From IMG/VR virus record IMGVR_UViG_3300026183_000019, positions 1-35,449 of that record: DNA of 35,449 nucleotides; one strand, written 5' to 3'. Shown piece after piece: positions 7,306 through 16,197 of this stretch (the first letter of the stretch is position 1; each line of letters starts with the position of its first letter). The notes under the pieces were generated by a model. That model saw only the letters and a program-made list of their open reading frames with translations. It was not told where the DNA came from and searched no databases. The stretch comes from a virus. The translations under genes were made by a program, and so were the position numbers.

Positions 7306-7641
7306 ATGGCTTTAAAGCATAGACACTTACCAGAATCAATAACAATTCAAACAGTATCAGATACTAATATTGATGAACGAGGTTTACCTAGTGATAACTG
7401 GGCAAACACTTATACATCTGTTAGAGCTAAATTTGAATCCCAAGGCTCTGAAGAAGATAGAGATGGAAGAAATACAACAATAGAAACATTTTTCGTATAT
7501 TTAGAGCCTAATGTTACTGTAGTTCCCGGAGACAGGCTTGTTAGAGGTTCTGATTATCATGAAATAATTGTTGTACAACCTGTCTTAGACAGATATGGAA
7601 ACGAATCATATAAAAGGTTACAAACATTTGTGAGTAAGTAA
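7306..7641 (+). CDS. Head-closure (head-tail joining) protein, SPP1 gp16/HK97 gp7-like
   Basis: A 111-residue beta-rich protein with the usual layout of the phage head-tail joining family (PF05521). It opens RHLPESITIQT, then DERGLPSDNWANTYTSVRAKFE, a strand TTIETFFVYLEPNV, the turn VVPGDRLVRGSDYHEIIVVQPVLD, and ends RLQTFVSK. It seals the connector once DNA is packaged and provides the docking face for the tail. Its length is normal. It has no Shine-Dalgarno site but a promoter-like TAAAGT seven bases upstream. Its stop TAA shares one base with the next ATG (TAATG), so translation is coupled. Confidence 0.85.
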   Translation: MALKHRHLPESITIQTVSDTNIDERGLPSDNWANTYTSVRAKFESQGSEEDRDGRNTTIETFFVYLEPNVTVVPGDRLVRGSDYHEIIVVQPVLDRYGNESYKRLQTFVSK

Positions 7642-9545
7642 TGGTAACTCCATTAGAAGCTTTAGCTAAAAAACCTAAAAGAAAAAAACCTAATAAAAAT
7701 AAATCAAATGCTGAAATATTCAGAGATAGATTTTATAGTTTCGGTAAAAAGGCTGGTACAGCACAAGCTATACCGGGTATTCGTGGTTCTAATTTAGGTA
7801 GAACTTTACAAAACCAGCGTGCTTTAGTCTATCCAATAGCTCGTGGTCTTGGTACTGCGCAGTCAATTGGTAGAGAAGGAAATAAAGTTGCTGCTTTAGC
7901 TAATAGAGCTTTCAGAATTGCTTCTGGTTCTATAAGTGGTAGAATAATAGAATCCACAGTAAGACCATTTAATCTAGGACCAATAGTAGGTCGTCTTGCT
8001 CGTATTCAATTAGGTAAAGCTTTAAGTAAAAATAATCCAATTGATAATGCTGTTAGAAAGATGGGTCTTGCTGTTACAGGAACTGTAAAAATAAAAGGAA
8101 GCGCTTTAAATTCAAAAATACGAAGAGACCCAGCTATAAAAAAAATAGCACAAAAGGGTTTACTTTTAGCAGAAAGAAATATAAGAGCTTTTGCTCCAGA
8201 CCCGTCATCTGGACAATATTTAGTAGGAATGGGTAAACAAAAAAACATTGCTAAAAAATATCAAGGTGGTATTGATATGAATTTAGTCAACAGTACAGAC
8301 GCTTTTAAAAAACATGGTTTTTCTGAATATATAGCTAAAGATAAAAAATATGTTCATAGAGATTTATTTGGTTTTACAGAACCGGGTTTGGCGAGAAAAT
8401 TTTTACATATGTCTATACAAAGAAGAGATGTTACAGCAACAAGAGGAAAATATGTAGACCATTTCTTTAAAGGAGAAATTAGAGTAGGTGGAGATATGTT
8501 TCCATGGATTTGGGCTTTAGAGTATGGAGGAGATGTTCCATACTATGCTCCTAAAAAATATGATAAATCTAAAAAAAGAAGAGGTTGGAACGATACTTAT
8601 ACTGGTGCTTCACATTCTAGTAGAACAGAAATAGGTAAAGAAAATTTAGATATTCCTTTAGATATGTATGTACCAAAAGACCAATATGTACCACCAACAT
8701 TTTTTATTTATAGAGCAGCTGAAAGAGCGGCTTTATCTATGAAAAAACATACAGAAGTTGAAAGCTACGCAATGGGTGGTGAATCTGCTCAGCATTATAG
8801 AAAATGGATGAGGTTGGCAACTAAAAATCATAAATCTATGGCTGGAATATTAAGTGGAAAAAACAAATTAAGCTATAACACACCGGGAAGTTCACAAAAT
8901 TATTTGAATACCTTTTACAGATTAGATGGTAGAGCTAAAGACACATTTAGCTACATGGAGCAAAGGATACCCGGACCAAGAGTTGAATATTCACATGGTA
9001 ATTTTTATCATCCAGATTTAGCAGAAGCAATTGGAATCAAAAGAGTTCCAGAAGATTTTGCATTTAGTTTTAATATGCCTGTAAGAAAACAAGATAGTGA
9101 AGCAATACTTAAAAAAGCAGCAGATATATATGTTAGAAGAGGCGGTACTAATTCAACTACTGATGTTAATAAGAAATTCAAATCAAATGCTGTAGTTGAG
9201 GAAATAGCAAGAATGTTAAACTCACAACCGGGAAGAAAAAATACTATTGACGCAAACATAGCAGACGCTACAAGATATGTAAGCATGTTTGATAGATATA
9301 ACAAAGCTAGAGGCAATGTGGGTTATAAATTTAGAAGAGCTGAATATTTAGACAAAGTCTATGATTTTAGTGCAAAGCGTCAAGGTAAGAGAATGATAAT
9401 TACTCTACGAAAGAAATATGGAGGCAAAACAAATGCTCGTGGAGCTGAAATAGATAGAGATAAAAAAGATTCTCTAGCAAGGTCTGCTTGGTCTGCATTA
9501 GAAATAGATGACTTAATGAATGAAGTCATGGGAATGGATTTTTAA
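7641..9545 (+). CDS. Oversized HK97 gp10-like tail-completion protein
   Basis: A 634-residue protein in the slot normally held by the roughly 120-150-residue gp10/tail-completion protein. A gp10-like core seems to span about residues 165-365: AQKGLLLAERNIRAFAPDPSSGQ, an equivalent of the usual 'A.......AP.dtG', later FPWIWALEYGGDVP (288-300), and PPTFFIYRAAERA (351-363), the usual terminal helix. It carries a basic N-terminal extension of 165 residues (KKPKRKKPNKNK near the start) and a C-terminal extension of about 270 residues that I do not recognise. The extra parts may decorate the neck or be an internal passenger protein. It is coupled to the head-closure gene by TAATG. Confidence 0.65.
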   Translation: MVTPLEALAKKPKRKKPNKNKSNAEIFRDRFYSFGKKAGTAQAIPGIRGSNLGRTLQNQRALVYPIARGLGTAQSIGREGNKVAALANRAFRIASGSISGRIIESTVRPFNLGPIVGRLARIQLGKALSKNNPIDNAVRKMGLAVTGTVKIKGSALNSKIRRDPAIKKIAQKGLLLAERNIRAFAPDPSSGQYLVGMGKQKNIAKKYQGGIDMNLVNSTDAFKKHGFSEYIAKDKKYVHRDLFGFTEPGLARKFLHMSIQRRDVTATRGKYVDHFFKGEIRVGGDMFPWIWALEYGGDVPYYAPKKYDKSKKRRGWNDTYTGASHSSRTEIGKENLDIPLDMYVPKDQYVPPTFFIYRAAERAALSMKKHTEVESYAMGGESAQHYRKWMRLATKNHKSMAGILSGKNKLSYNTPGSSQNYLNTFYRLDGRAKDTFSYMEQRIPGPRVEYSHGNFYHPDLAEAIGIKRVPEDFAFSFNMPVRKQDSEAILKKAADIYVRRGGTNSTTDVNKKFKSNAVVEEIARMLNSQPGRKNTIDANIADATRYVSMFDRYNKARGNVGYKFRRAEYLDKVYDFSAKRQGKRMIITLRKKYGGKTNARGAEIDRDKKDSLARSAWSALEIDDLMNEVMGMDF

Positions 9546-9548
9546 TGA

Positions 9549-9559
9549 TACAATACAAT
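9549..9559 (+). promoter_or_regulatory. Tandem TACAAT boxes before the tail terminator gene
   Basis: TACAATACAAT gives two overlapping -10-like hexamers (9549-9554, preceded by TGA, and 9554-9559) directly upstream of the ATG at 9564, with no Shine-Dalgarno site. Initiation from the first would leave a leader of about three bases. No -35 is convincing. Confidence 0.35.
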
Positions 9560-9563
9560 CACT

Positions 9564-10055
9564 ATGGCTATTAAAAATGTAGGTGTCCACGGACACGCGG
9601 CAATGAATTTTCCACCAGACGCTGAAATTATTTTCAGAGAATGGGCTGTAAACAGTTCTATTATTACTGATGTTTGCGGAACTAGAATCGCAACTAGATT
9701 ACCTCGTAATGCAGATTTACCTTTTTTAACATTTTTTAACAATGGTGGAAGTATGGTTAGTAATTTAAGTGACGCTGCTATTGGTTCAAGTTCTTTACAA
9801 ATTAATGCTTTTGCAGGAAGATGGGGAAGTGGAAGCTCTTCACAGCCTAATTACGCTAAAGCATATGAGCTAGCTAATGCAGTAGCAGAAGCAGCATTTA
9901 AAACTGGAAAGACAATAGTTCACACTGAAAGTTCTAACACAAAAGCAGTAATTTATGGTTTTGATGTTGTCCAATTACCAGAGAGGATAGAAGAGACTGA
10001 CACTGGATTAGGACATTATCAGCTATCATTAAGTATGTATTATAGAGGAACATAA
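9564..10055 (+). CDS. Tail terminator / tail completion protein (DUF3168-like)
   Basis: A 163-residue protein of the fold that caps the tail tube and joins it to the head. Typical elements are PPDAEIIFREWAVNSSIITDVCGTRIATRLP (residues 17-47), PFLTFFNNGG (53-62), the strand SSLQINAFAGRWG, the helix AKAYELANAVAEAA and the C-terminal HYQLSLSMYYRG. These parallel the DUF3168/lambda gpU-like arrangement, and the position between gp10-like and major tail genes is the expected one. The next gene begins one base after its stop. Confidence 0.75.
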   Translation: MAIKNVGVHGHAAMNFPPDAEIIFREWAVNSSIITDVCGTRIATRLPRNADLPFLTFFNNGGSMVSNLSDAAIGSSSLQINAFAGRWGSGSSSQPNYAKAYELANAVAEAAFKTGKTIVHTESSNTKAVIYGFDVVQLPERIEETDTGLGHYQLSLSMYYRGT

Positions 10056-10056
10056 T

Positions 10057-10335
10057 ATGAAGAAGATAAAAGTTAAGATTAACCCTTTGTTAAACAAAAG
10101 CGTTGTTAGAGATACTAACAGCGGTATTGTTTTCAAAAGTGATTGGGTGGAAATACCGGTCGAAACTTGGGAGCGCCTTAAACCAAATAAATACAATCAA
10201 GGCGGAGAGCGCATATCCGTATTGATTGCAGATGATGAAGGTTATGAGGAAGAACCAATCGACGAATCAACAGAAGATGACAAAGACGCTGTTGAGGAGG
10301 TAGTGGAAGACTTCTTTATTGCTGAAGAAGAGTAA
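10057..10335 (+). CDS. Small acidic protein of unknown function
   Basis: A 92-residue protein. The first half is basic with KVKINPLLNK, SGIVFKSDWVEIP and TWERLKP. The second half is very acidic (EEEPIDESTEDDKD, EEVVEDFF). I recognise no family. It follows the tail terminator by one base and precedes the structured gap before the major tail gene. Its codons include several GC-rich ones (GAGCGC, CGCATA), slightly unlike its neighbours. A minor neck/tail protein or a chaperone is possible. Confidence 0.7.
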   Translation: MKKIKVKINPLLNKSVVRDTNSGIVFKSDWVEIPVETWERLKPNKYNQGGERISVLIADDEGYEEEPIDESTEDDKDAVEEVVEDFFIAEEE

Positions 10336-10341
10336 CGACAA

Positions 10342-10380
10342 AGCAGAATCGACTTTTTATTAAGTCGGCAGAGCTCTGCT
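10342..10380 (+). other. Nested hairpin/palindrome upstream of the major tail gene
   Basis: In the 82-base gap, CGACTT (10350-10355) pairs with AAGTCG (10362-10367) over a 6-base loop. AGCAGA (10342-10347) can pair with TCTGCT (10375-10380) to enclose it. GCAGAGCTCTGC (10368-10379) is itself a perfect 12-base palindrome that competes with the outer stem. No T-run follows, so it is a poor intrinsic terminator. It may shape mRNA processing, stability or translation of the highly expressed tail gene. Confidence 0.5.
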
Positions 10381-10417
10381 GATTAAGTATAAGTATAAGA
10401 TATGTTAGGAGAAACAA

Positions 10418-11071
10418 ATGAGTTTCAATACAACAGGTACAATTAACGAAGTATTAATTGGTACAGGTGTTCTATATATCAAAGACCGTTCTACTGCTTC
10501 TCTTGCGTTTCCATCAGATGATGGTTCAAACGCTTGGGAAGACCCAACAGGACTAACAGTTCCTTGGGACGAAGTAGGATATTCTGAAGACGGTTGGACT
10601 TTAGAAGTTGATAAAACTTTTGAAGATGTAATGGTCGCAGAAGAGCTAGACCCAATCAAATCATTGAAGTCAGCACAAGAAGTTAGACTTACAGGAGAAA
10701 TGGCACAAGCCTCTCTTGATAACTTAGCTGTCGCATTAGGCGGCGGTTCCGTTGCTGAAGATTCAGTGAACTATGCTACTGGTTACTATAAATATGTACC
10801 ACCAGTAACAGACCAGTTCACTGAGTATGCACTAGTTTTGCATACTGATGGTAAAGCAGGAAGCGATAGACAATTCCATATCCCTAGAGCAGTGAATGTA
10901 GGTTCATTCTCTATGGCACATCAAAAAGCTCCACAAAAAGTTACTTTGGCAACTGAGTTTAAATTACTCGTTCCAGATTCTTTTAATGTTGGCGCTGATA
11001 GTGCTGGAAATAACTATCTCTTCATAGTCGTTGAGAATAGAAACGATAGTGACGAATTAGACATCAACTAA
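10418..11071 (+). CDS. Major tail (tube) protein
   Basis: A 217-residue beta-rich protein that polymerises into the tail tube. It has the features of siphovirus tube proteins: an N-terminal strand with TINEVLIGTGVLYI, a GYSEDGWTLEVDKTFEDVMVAEEL segment (the tube strand and loop), KSAQEVRLTGEMAQASLDNLAVALG, and a C-terminal FKLLVPDS strand. It sits immediately before the chaperone pair and tape measure, the usual order. AGGAG (10407-10411) six bases upstream sets the start, one of the best ribosome sites in the window, in keeping with high expression. Confidence 0.9.
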   Translation: MSFNTTGTINEVLIGTGVLYIKDRSTASLAFPSDDGSNAWEDPTGLTVPWDEVGYSEDGWTLEVDKTFEDVMVAEELDPIKSLKSAQEVRLTGEMAQASLDNLAVALGGGSVAEDSVNYATGYYKYVPPVTDQFTEYALVLHTDGKAGSDRQFHIPRAVNVGSFSMAHQKAPQKVTLATEFKLLVPDSFNVGADSAGNNYLFIVVENRNDSDELDIN

Positions 11072-11101
11072 TTCAATTAATTTAGATAGGAGATACAAAA
11101 A

Positions 11102-11452
11102 GTGGTATTAAAAGACTTTGACGAGGCTTTAAAAGCCGACAAAAAAGAAGAGTTGCAGATTAAGGTAGCTGGAAAGACATATAAATTGCCTGCTACCTTA
11201 CCTGCACGAACAGTATTGGCTCAAATGAGATATGCTGAAGAAGAAACAGTTCCATTAGAAGTTATGCCAGACTGGATAGGTTCACTAGTAGGCAAAGAAA
11301 ACTTTGACCAAATGCTAGAAGATGGAATATCTTGGGAACAGATGAATGAACTACTAGTTTATTTACTAGATTTTTATGGTTTATCAACTATTTCGGAAGC
11401 AATAGCAGGCGAGGGTGAAAACCAAGAAGAGGAAGAAGATAGCCCAAAATAG
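11102..11452 (+). CDS. Tail assembly chaperone G (0-frame product)
   Basis: A 116-residue protein equivalent to lambda gpG. It starts at GTG, with AGGAG (11088-11092) nine bases upstream. The pattern LQIKVAGKTYKLPATLPARTVLAQMRYAEE is typical of tail assembly chaperones of phages of Gram-positive bacteria. The C-terminus is an acidic linker (GEGENQEEEEDSPK) ending at TAG 11450-11452. It coats the tape measure before tail tube polymerisation. The last codons form a slippery site from which the longer GT product is made. Confidence 0.88.
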   Translation: MVLKDFDEALKADKKEELQIKVAGKTYKLPATLPARTVLAQMRYAEEETVPLEVMPDWIGSLVGKENFDQMLEDGISWEQMNELLVYLLDFYGLSTISEAIAGEGENQEEEEDSPK

Positions 11453-11781
11453 TTTGGACCTACGGAGATATATTAGAACTCTGGGGTCCTATTGAGGCAG
11501 ACCTACTTCGCTTCTATCAAATACAAAAACCTTTGGATTTACATTGGTATAAATTTGTTAATTTAGTTTCATACATGCCTCAAGATGAATCTATATTTTA
11601 CAGAATACTCAGCTCTAGGCAATTAGAAGTAACTGAAGATGGCAAATTAATTCAAAAAGACAAAGCAGTTGCTTATTCAGCAAAACAAATGCTTCGTAAG
11701 CAACATGGTCGAGATAATCGACCTAGACAGAAAGTAACTTTAGATGAGTTATTCGGAGATAATCTAGGAGTAAAAAAATAA
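11102..11781 (+). CDS. Tail assembly chaperone GT (-1 frameshift fusion)
   Basis: Reading CCCAAAA (11443-11449) with a -1 slip bypasses the TAG and continues in the other frame to 11781. This gives a 226-residue fusion: 116 residues of G plus 110 residues beginning IVWTYGDILELWG and including EADLLRFYQIQKPLDLHW and VTLDELFGDNL. The T part is not preceded by any start codon until an internal ATG-free stretch ends (the listed Met-less TTG/ATG candidates lie well inside it), so frameshifting is the natural way to express it. The position directly before the tape measure, and the size, match the lambda G/GT arrangement found in most siphoviruses. An AGGAG at 11766-11770 inside its end serves the tape measure gene. 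Confidence 0.88.
11443..11489 (+). promoter_or_regulatory. Programmed -1 frameshift signal: slippery CCCAAAA plus downstream stem
   Basis: The heptamer C-CCA-AAA in the 0 frame fits X-XXY-YYZ exactly and abuts the TAG. Six bases after it, GGACC (11456-11460) can pair with GGTCC (11485-11489). An inner GGAG (11464-11467) can pair with CTCT (11479-11482, one G-U). This gives a stimulatory stem at the normal spacing. Confidence 0.85.
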
Positions 11782-14700
11782 ATGGCTAAACAAAGTGCAA
11801 GTGGTGTACCTCCAATAGTAATGGCCTTAAAGGTCGATATGGACGCTGCTAACTCTAAGTTAGCTAAAGAGTTATCTAAAACCGCTAAGTCATTACAAGC
11901 TGGTTATTCAAGTATTGCTGGTATAGCAACTGGAGCAGTTTTTGGTGCTGCTATAGGTGCAGCAGGTGCAATGGCTACAGCTTTACTATTTACTGTTGGA
12001 GCTGCTTCTAAGTTTGAAGATTCATTTGCAGGTATCAAGAAAACAGTAGACGCTAGTTCAGCAGAGTTTGATAAACTACAAGGTTCAATAAGAACTCTTT
12101 CAACAGAAATTCCAATAGCAGCTAGTCAATTAAATCAAATTGGTGAATTAGGTGGTCAGTTAGGTGTAGAATCATCTGGTCTTCCTATATTTATAGAAAC
12201 TATTGCTAAATTAGGTGTAGCAACTAGGCTCTCAACAGAAACAGCAGCTTTATCATTAGCTCGACTTCAAACAATTTTTCAATTACCAGAAACACAAGTT
12301 GCTAATTTAGCTTCATCATTAGTTGAACTAGGTAACAACTTCGCAGCTCTTGAAGATGAAATTTTATCTACATCACTTAGACTTGCAGCAGGTGCTAAAG
12401 TAGCTGGGGCAACAGTTGCAGATACTTTAGCAATTGCTACAGCTCTACAAGCAGTTGGTGTTCAATCACAAGCTGGTGGTACTGCTATGTCTCGTGTATT
12501 CCAAGCAATTACAGTAGCACTTCAAGGTGGAACAAAAGAAATGAGAACTTTTGCTCAAGTTACTGGACTCGGTGTTGAAGGGTTTAGACAGTTAGCAACA
12601 TCTGACCCTGCACAAGCTTTAAATGCTTTCTTAATCGGCTTACAAAAAGCTAAAGATGAAGGAAGAAACTTAATAAGTATATTAGAAGATTTAGGTCTAA
12701 AGCAACAAAGAACTATTAGAGCTCTTTTATCTGTTGCTGAGGCTGGAGACCTTCTATCTGAAACATTAGCTGTTGCTAATACTGAATATGTTATTAACAA
12801 TGCTTTGAATGAAGAAGCTGCAAAAAGATTCGAGACTTTAAAACAACAAACAAAATTAATGAAAAATGCTTTTACAGAGCTAAGAACAGAAGTCGGAATA
12901 AAATTTTTACCGGCTATGAAAAACCTTGTTAATTTTCTTGGTGCTACTGCTGTAGGAATGGCAGAAACAGATAAATCTATAGACCAAGCTAGTACAGCTT
13001 TGAAAGCGTTTGTAAGTGTTGTTTCAGTAGCCGGAGGAGTATTAGGAGCTTCAATAGGTCAGTTAATTGCAATACAGGGTCTTGCTTTAAAAAATGGTCA
13101 AGGATTATTTCAATCAATTAGATTGCTAGCTTCTGGTGGAGTAGTAAAAGACGCAACTAAAGGAATGACATTGTTTGCTAAAGGCGTATCGGGATTTATG
13201 AGATTTGTAGGTAAAGCTATAGGTCCTTTATCACTATTAGCAATTGCTTTTGGTATAAATGCAACTATGAATAGAAAAGCTCAACAAGAAGTTGACAGAT
13301 ATTCAAAATCTGTTCAAACTTTAATTCCTTTACAACAACAACTTCTTGAGAAAACAAATTTATACAAAGATTTAATTAGACAAGAAGGTTCAGAAAATCT
13401 ATTTAGACCTAATACTGCTGGTGCTAAAGCTTTAAAAGACCAAATAGAATTAATTACCGAAGAAATTGAAAAATTACAAAATGCTACTGCTACAAGTTTC
13501 TTGAACATAGCAAAAGGTATGAAAAATCTTTCATTAGAAGAAGGTCAAGAAGTACAAGATGTATTTAGTAGTATAGCAGAAACATTTGATGGTGAAGCGG
13601 GTGGAAAATTAATAAAAAATTTTGCAAGAAAATTTAATATATCACAACAAGAAGCGCAAAAAATTATATCCCAAGGCCTTCTATCTACAGCTCAATTTTT
13701 ATCTTCTGCTGCTTTAACTGATGAGCAAGCTTTTAACAAAGCAGCAGATGTATTTCGTACTTACCAAAATGATATTGTTTCTACAAATCACGAATTAAAA
13801 AAAGTTAATGACGAACTTAAAACTGAACAAGACATAGCAACACAAAATATGGCAAATCAATCAGGTCTTTTAGTTCAATTTATAGAAAGAATGAGCAGAT
13901 TATCTGGTGCTGAAACTGATATGTTAAGGGATAGTATGAAAGGAACTCTTGAAGCATACAATGATATAGCAGGACAAGTTGGAAGTGGTTTAGAAAAAAT
14001 TCCGGAAATAGTTTTCTTTACCGACCCAGAAGCTCAAATAAAAGTATTTAAAGTACTCAATGGAGAAATAGATGAAGTCGCAGATAGTACTTTAGCTGCC
14101 TCACAATCTGCTGATGATTTGGTTAATAAATTTAATGAAGCATTAAGTCCTTTAAGAGAAATGAAAGATTTACTAGAAGACATTGCAGACCCAGAATTAA
14201 TAAGCATGGATTCTATTGAGGGTGGTGTTAAAAAAGCACAAGAGCTAGAACAAGTTCTTGAATTAGGAGTTTTTAGATTACTAGAAGAAGGTTACCCTGC
14301 TTTAGCTTTGAGTTTTGCTGAGGGTGGTATAGAAGCAGAGAATTTAGGTAGATTAATAACAATAATGAACTCTGGTATAGAAGAAAATACAGGATTATTA
14401 ATGACAATGGAAGATGGTTTAATAGATTCTAATGAAGATTTAAGTTACCTAACTACTTTGCAAGCAGATACACTTGGTAAAGTAACTAAAGAATTAAGAG
14501 ACTCATATGGGTTAAGTCAAAGTACTCTTTCTGTAAAACAGCAACAAGTACTTATAGATAAAGTTTCATTGTCAAGACAAAAAGAAATCAAAAATGAAAA
14601 TAAAAGTATGTTGTCTATTGCCAGAGAGATTGTAAATATGGCTAGAGCTGAAAGAGACGCAAGAGCTGATATAAAAGAAATGACTGATGACATTACAGCT

Positions 14701-16197
14701 TTATCTGCTGATTTAGTTTATGACAATATAACCATAACTAATGCAATGAGAGACCAATTAGAAATTGAAATTGCAAAAGCTGAACTTGATAAAGCTATAG
14801 CAGAATATGGTAGAGAAGATGTAGTAACTAAATCTGAAAAATTAAGTTTATTACAAATGGAACTAAATATTACAAGAATGAATGATAAATTATCTCAACA
14901 AATGACTGCTAGAGAGAAAAAATCTATTAGAGATAAACAAAAAGAAATTAAATTTTTACAAATGGCTGTAGAGCAGGGTGTTGCAGAACAATTAGATTTA
15001 GATGTTGCTCGTGAAGAATTAGCTGAATTAACAAAACCAATGGCCTCTGTTGAAAAAGAAATATTACAAATACAAAAAGAATTAGCAGAAGCAGAACTAG
15101 AAATAGCTAAAGAAAGAGCAAAAGGTTTATCCCCAGAAATAATATCTGCTATTGAAAATTATAATAAAGCACTTGGTGTAACTACTGATAGAAATGATGA
15201 AGTAAAACAAAAGCAACAAGAATTATCAGACGCAACTACTGATTTGAATTTTGATTTAGCAGAAAATGCTGAAAGATATGATGAGATAGCTTCTAAATTT
15301 CCTAATTTTAAAGACGAAGTATTAGAAATTGCTGGAATGGTTGGAATACCAGATGAAATGTTAACTGCTGCTTTAGATTCTATGGATAAATCAGTTACTG
15401 AATTTATTAATTATGTAGAGTACGCAAGAAAATTTAGAGATAGTGTTATAAGAGGTGAAGACGGTGGGGCAGATTGGACACAATCTCAAGAAGGTATACA
15501 AAATTGGATGGACTCTGACGCTTACAGAAATATGAATACATATAAACCGGGCGACAGAACTAAACCACCTCCATGGGACCCAAGTATAGTACCTCCTAGT
15601 GGGCCAAGTGAACCAGACCAACCAAAAACCTCTTGGTGGGAGAAAGCTGCTCAATTTATTGTTTACCCTCAAGGAAGTAATGTTCCAAAAATTGATTTTG
15701 CTAAAGAATTTAACAAAATTACTTTAGATAATTCTTTAGGATTTACTGGATTTGGAGGTTATCCCGGTCAAACTCCTCCTAATTTACCTAAATATAAGAG
15801 TAATGACCCAAGCTATATAGGACTTACAGACTTAGCTAAAGAATTTATATTAAATCCTATAGGGAAAGCAGCTAGCAGTGTTGACTGGAACAGTGTAATG
15901 GATATACAAAACACTTGGATGGGTAAAGCGTACGGAGGTAGTGTTCCTGTAGGTCAATCGTCTATTGTTGGCGAAATGGGACCAGAAGTTATTATGTCAA
16001 CACCGGGTGGAACTTCTGTATTTCCTAATAAAACCGGAAGTGGCTATGGAGGTATTACAGTAGAGAATATGAATGTTAACATTACAGGACTTCCTGCTGA
16101 CCCAATATCTGCAAGAAAAGCTGCTATAAATATAAGAAAAGAATTAACAAAGCTTGAAAAAGAAGGCAATGCTGGTACTGGTTTGAGGAATAGATAA
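11782..16197 (+). CDS. Tape measure protein (TP901 type)
   Basis: The 1471-residue protein sets tail length; at about 0.15 nm per residue the tail would be near 220 nm (an estimate). Residues 44-75 are strongly hydrophobic (Ala/Gly-rich). About 80-380 match the phage TP901 tape-measure core, including EIPIAASQLNQIGELGGQLG and GGTAMSRVFQAI. Further hydrophobic stretches lie near 405-435 and 465-495. Long Lys/Glu-rich coiled coils occupy about 950-1170. The C-terminus has the usual YGGSVPVGQSSIVGEMGPEV block. No lysozyme, peptidase or other enzyme domain is apparent. The start follows directly on the GT stop, with AGGAG (11766-11770) eleven bases before it. Confidence 0.95.
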   Translation: MAKQSASGVPPIVMALKVDMDAANSKLAKELSKTAKSLQAGYSSIAGIATGAVFGAAIGAAGAMATALLFTVGAASKFEDSFAGIKKTVDASSAEFDKLQGSIRTLSTEIPIAASQLNQIGELGGQLGVESSGLPIFIETIAKLGVATRLSTETAALSLARLQTIFQLPETQVANLASSLVELGNNFAALEDEILSTSLRLAAGAKVAGATVADTLAIATALQAVGVQSQAGGTAMSRVFQAITVALQGGTKEMRTFAQVTGLGVEGFRQLATSDPAQALNAFLIGLQKAKDEGRNLISILEDLGLKQQRTIRALLSVAEAGDLLSETLAVANTEYVINNALNEEAAKRFETLKQQTKLMKNAFTELRTEVGIKFLPAMKNLVNFLGATAVGMAETDKSIDQASTALKAFVSVVSVAGGVLGASIGQLIAIQGLALKNGQGLFQSIRLLASGGVVKDATKGMTLFAKGVSGFMRFVGKAIGPLSLLAIAFGINATMNRKAQQEVDRYSKSVQTLIPLQQQLLEKTNLYKDLIRQEGSENLFRPNTAGAKALKDQIELITEEIEKLQNATATSFLNIAKGMKNLSLEEGQEVQDVFSSIAETFDGEAGGKLIKNFARKFNISQQEAQKIISQGLLSTAQFLSSAALTDEQAFNKAADVFRTYQNDIVSTNHELKKVNDELKTEQDIATQNMANQSGLLVQFIERMSRLSGAETDMLRDSMKGTLEAYNDIAGQVGSGLEKIPEIVFFTDPEAQIKVFKVLNGEIDEVADSTLAASQSADDLVNKFNEALSPLREMKDLLEDIADPELISMDSIEGGVKKAQELEQVLELGVFRLLEEGYPALALSFAEGGIEAENLGRLITIMNSGIEENTGLLMTMEDGLIDSNEDLSYLTTLQADTLGKVTKELRDSYGLSQSTLSVKQQQVLIDKVSLSRQKEIKNENKSMLSIAREIVNMARAERDARADIKEMTDDITALSADLVYDNITITNAMRDQLEIEIAKAELDKAIAEYGREDVVTKSEKLSLLQMELNITRMNDKLSQQMTAREKKSIRDKQKEIKFLQMAVEQGVAEQLDLDVAREELAELTKPMASVEKEILQIQKELAEAELEIAKERAKGLSPEIISAIENYNKALGVTTDRNDEVKQKQQELSDATTDLNFDLAENAERYDEIASKFPNFKDEVLEIAGMVGIPDEMLTAALDSMDKSVTEFINYVEYARKFRDSVIRGEDGGADWTQSQEGIQNWMDSDAYRNMNTYKPGDRTKPPPWDPSIVPPSGPSEPDQPKTSWWEKAAQFIVYPQGSNVPKIDFAKEFNKITLDNSLGFTGFGGYPGQTPPNLPKYKSNDPSYIGLTDLAKEFILNPIGKAASSVDWNSVMDIQNTWMGKAYGGSVPVGQSSIVGEMGPEVIMSTPGGTSVFPNKTGSGYGGITVENMNVNITGLPADPISARKAAINIRKELTKLEKEGNAGTGLRNR

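Noticed and set aside
11533-11781. Independent 82-residue gene starting at ATG 11533
   Set aside because: The same frame continues upstream to the slippery site with good chaperone-like sequence, so it is the end of the GT product.
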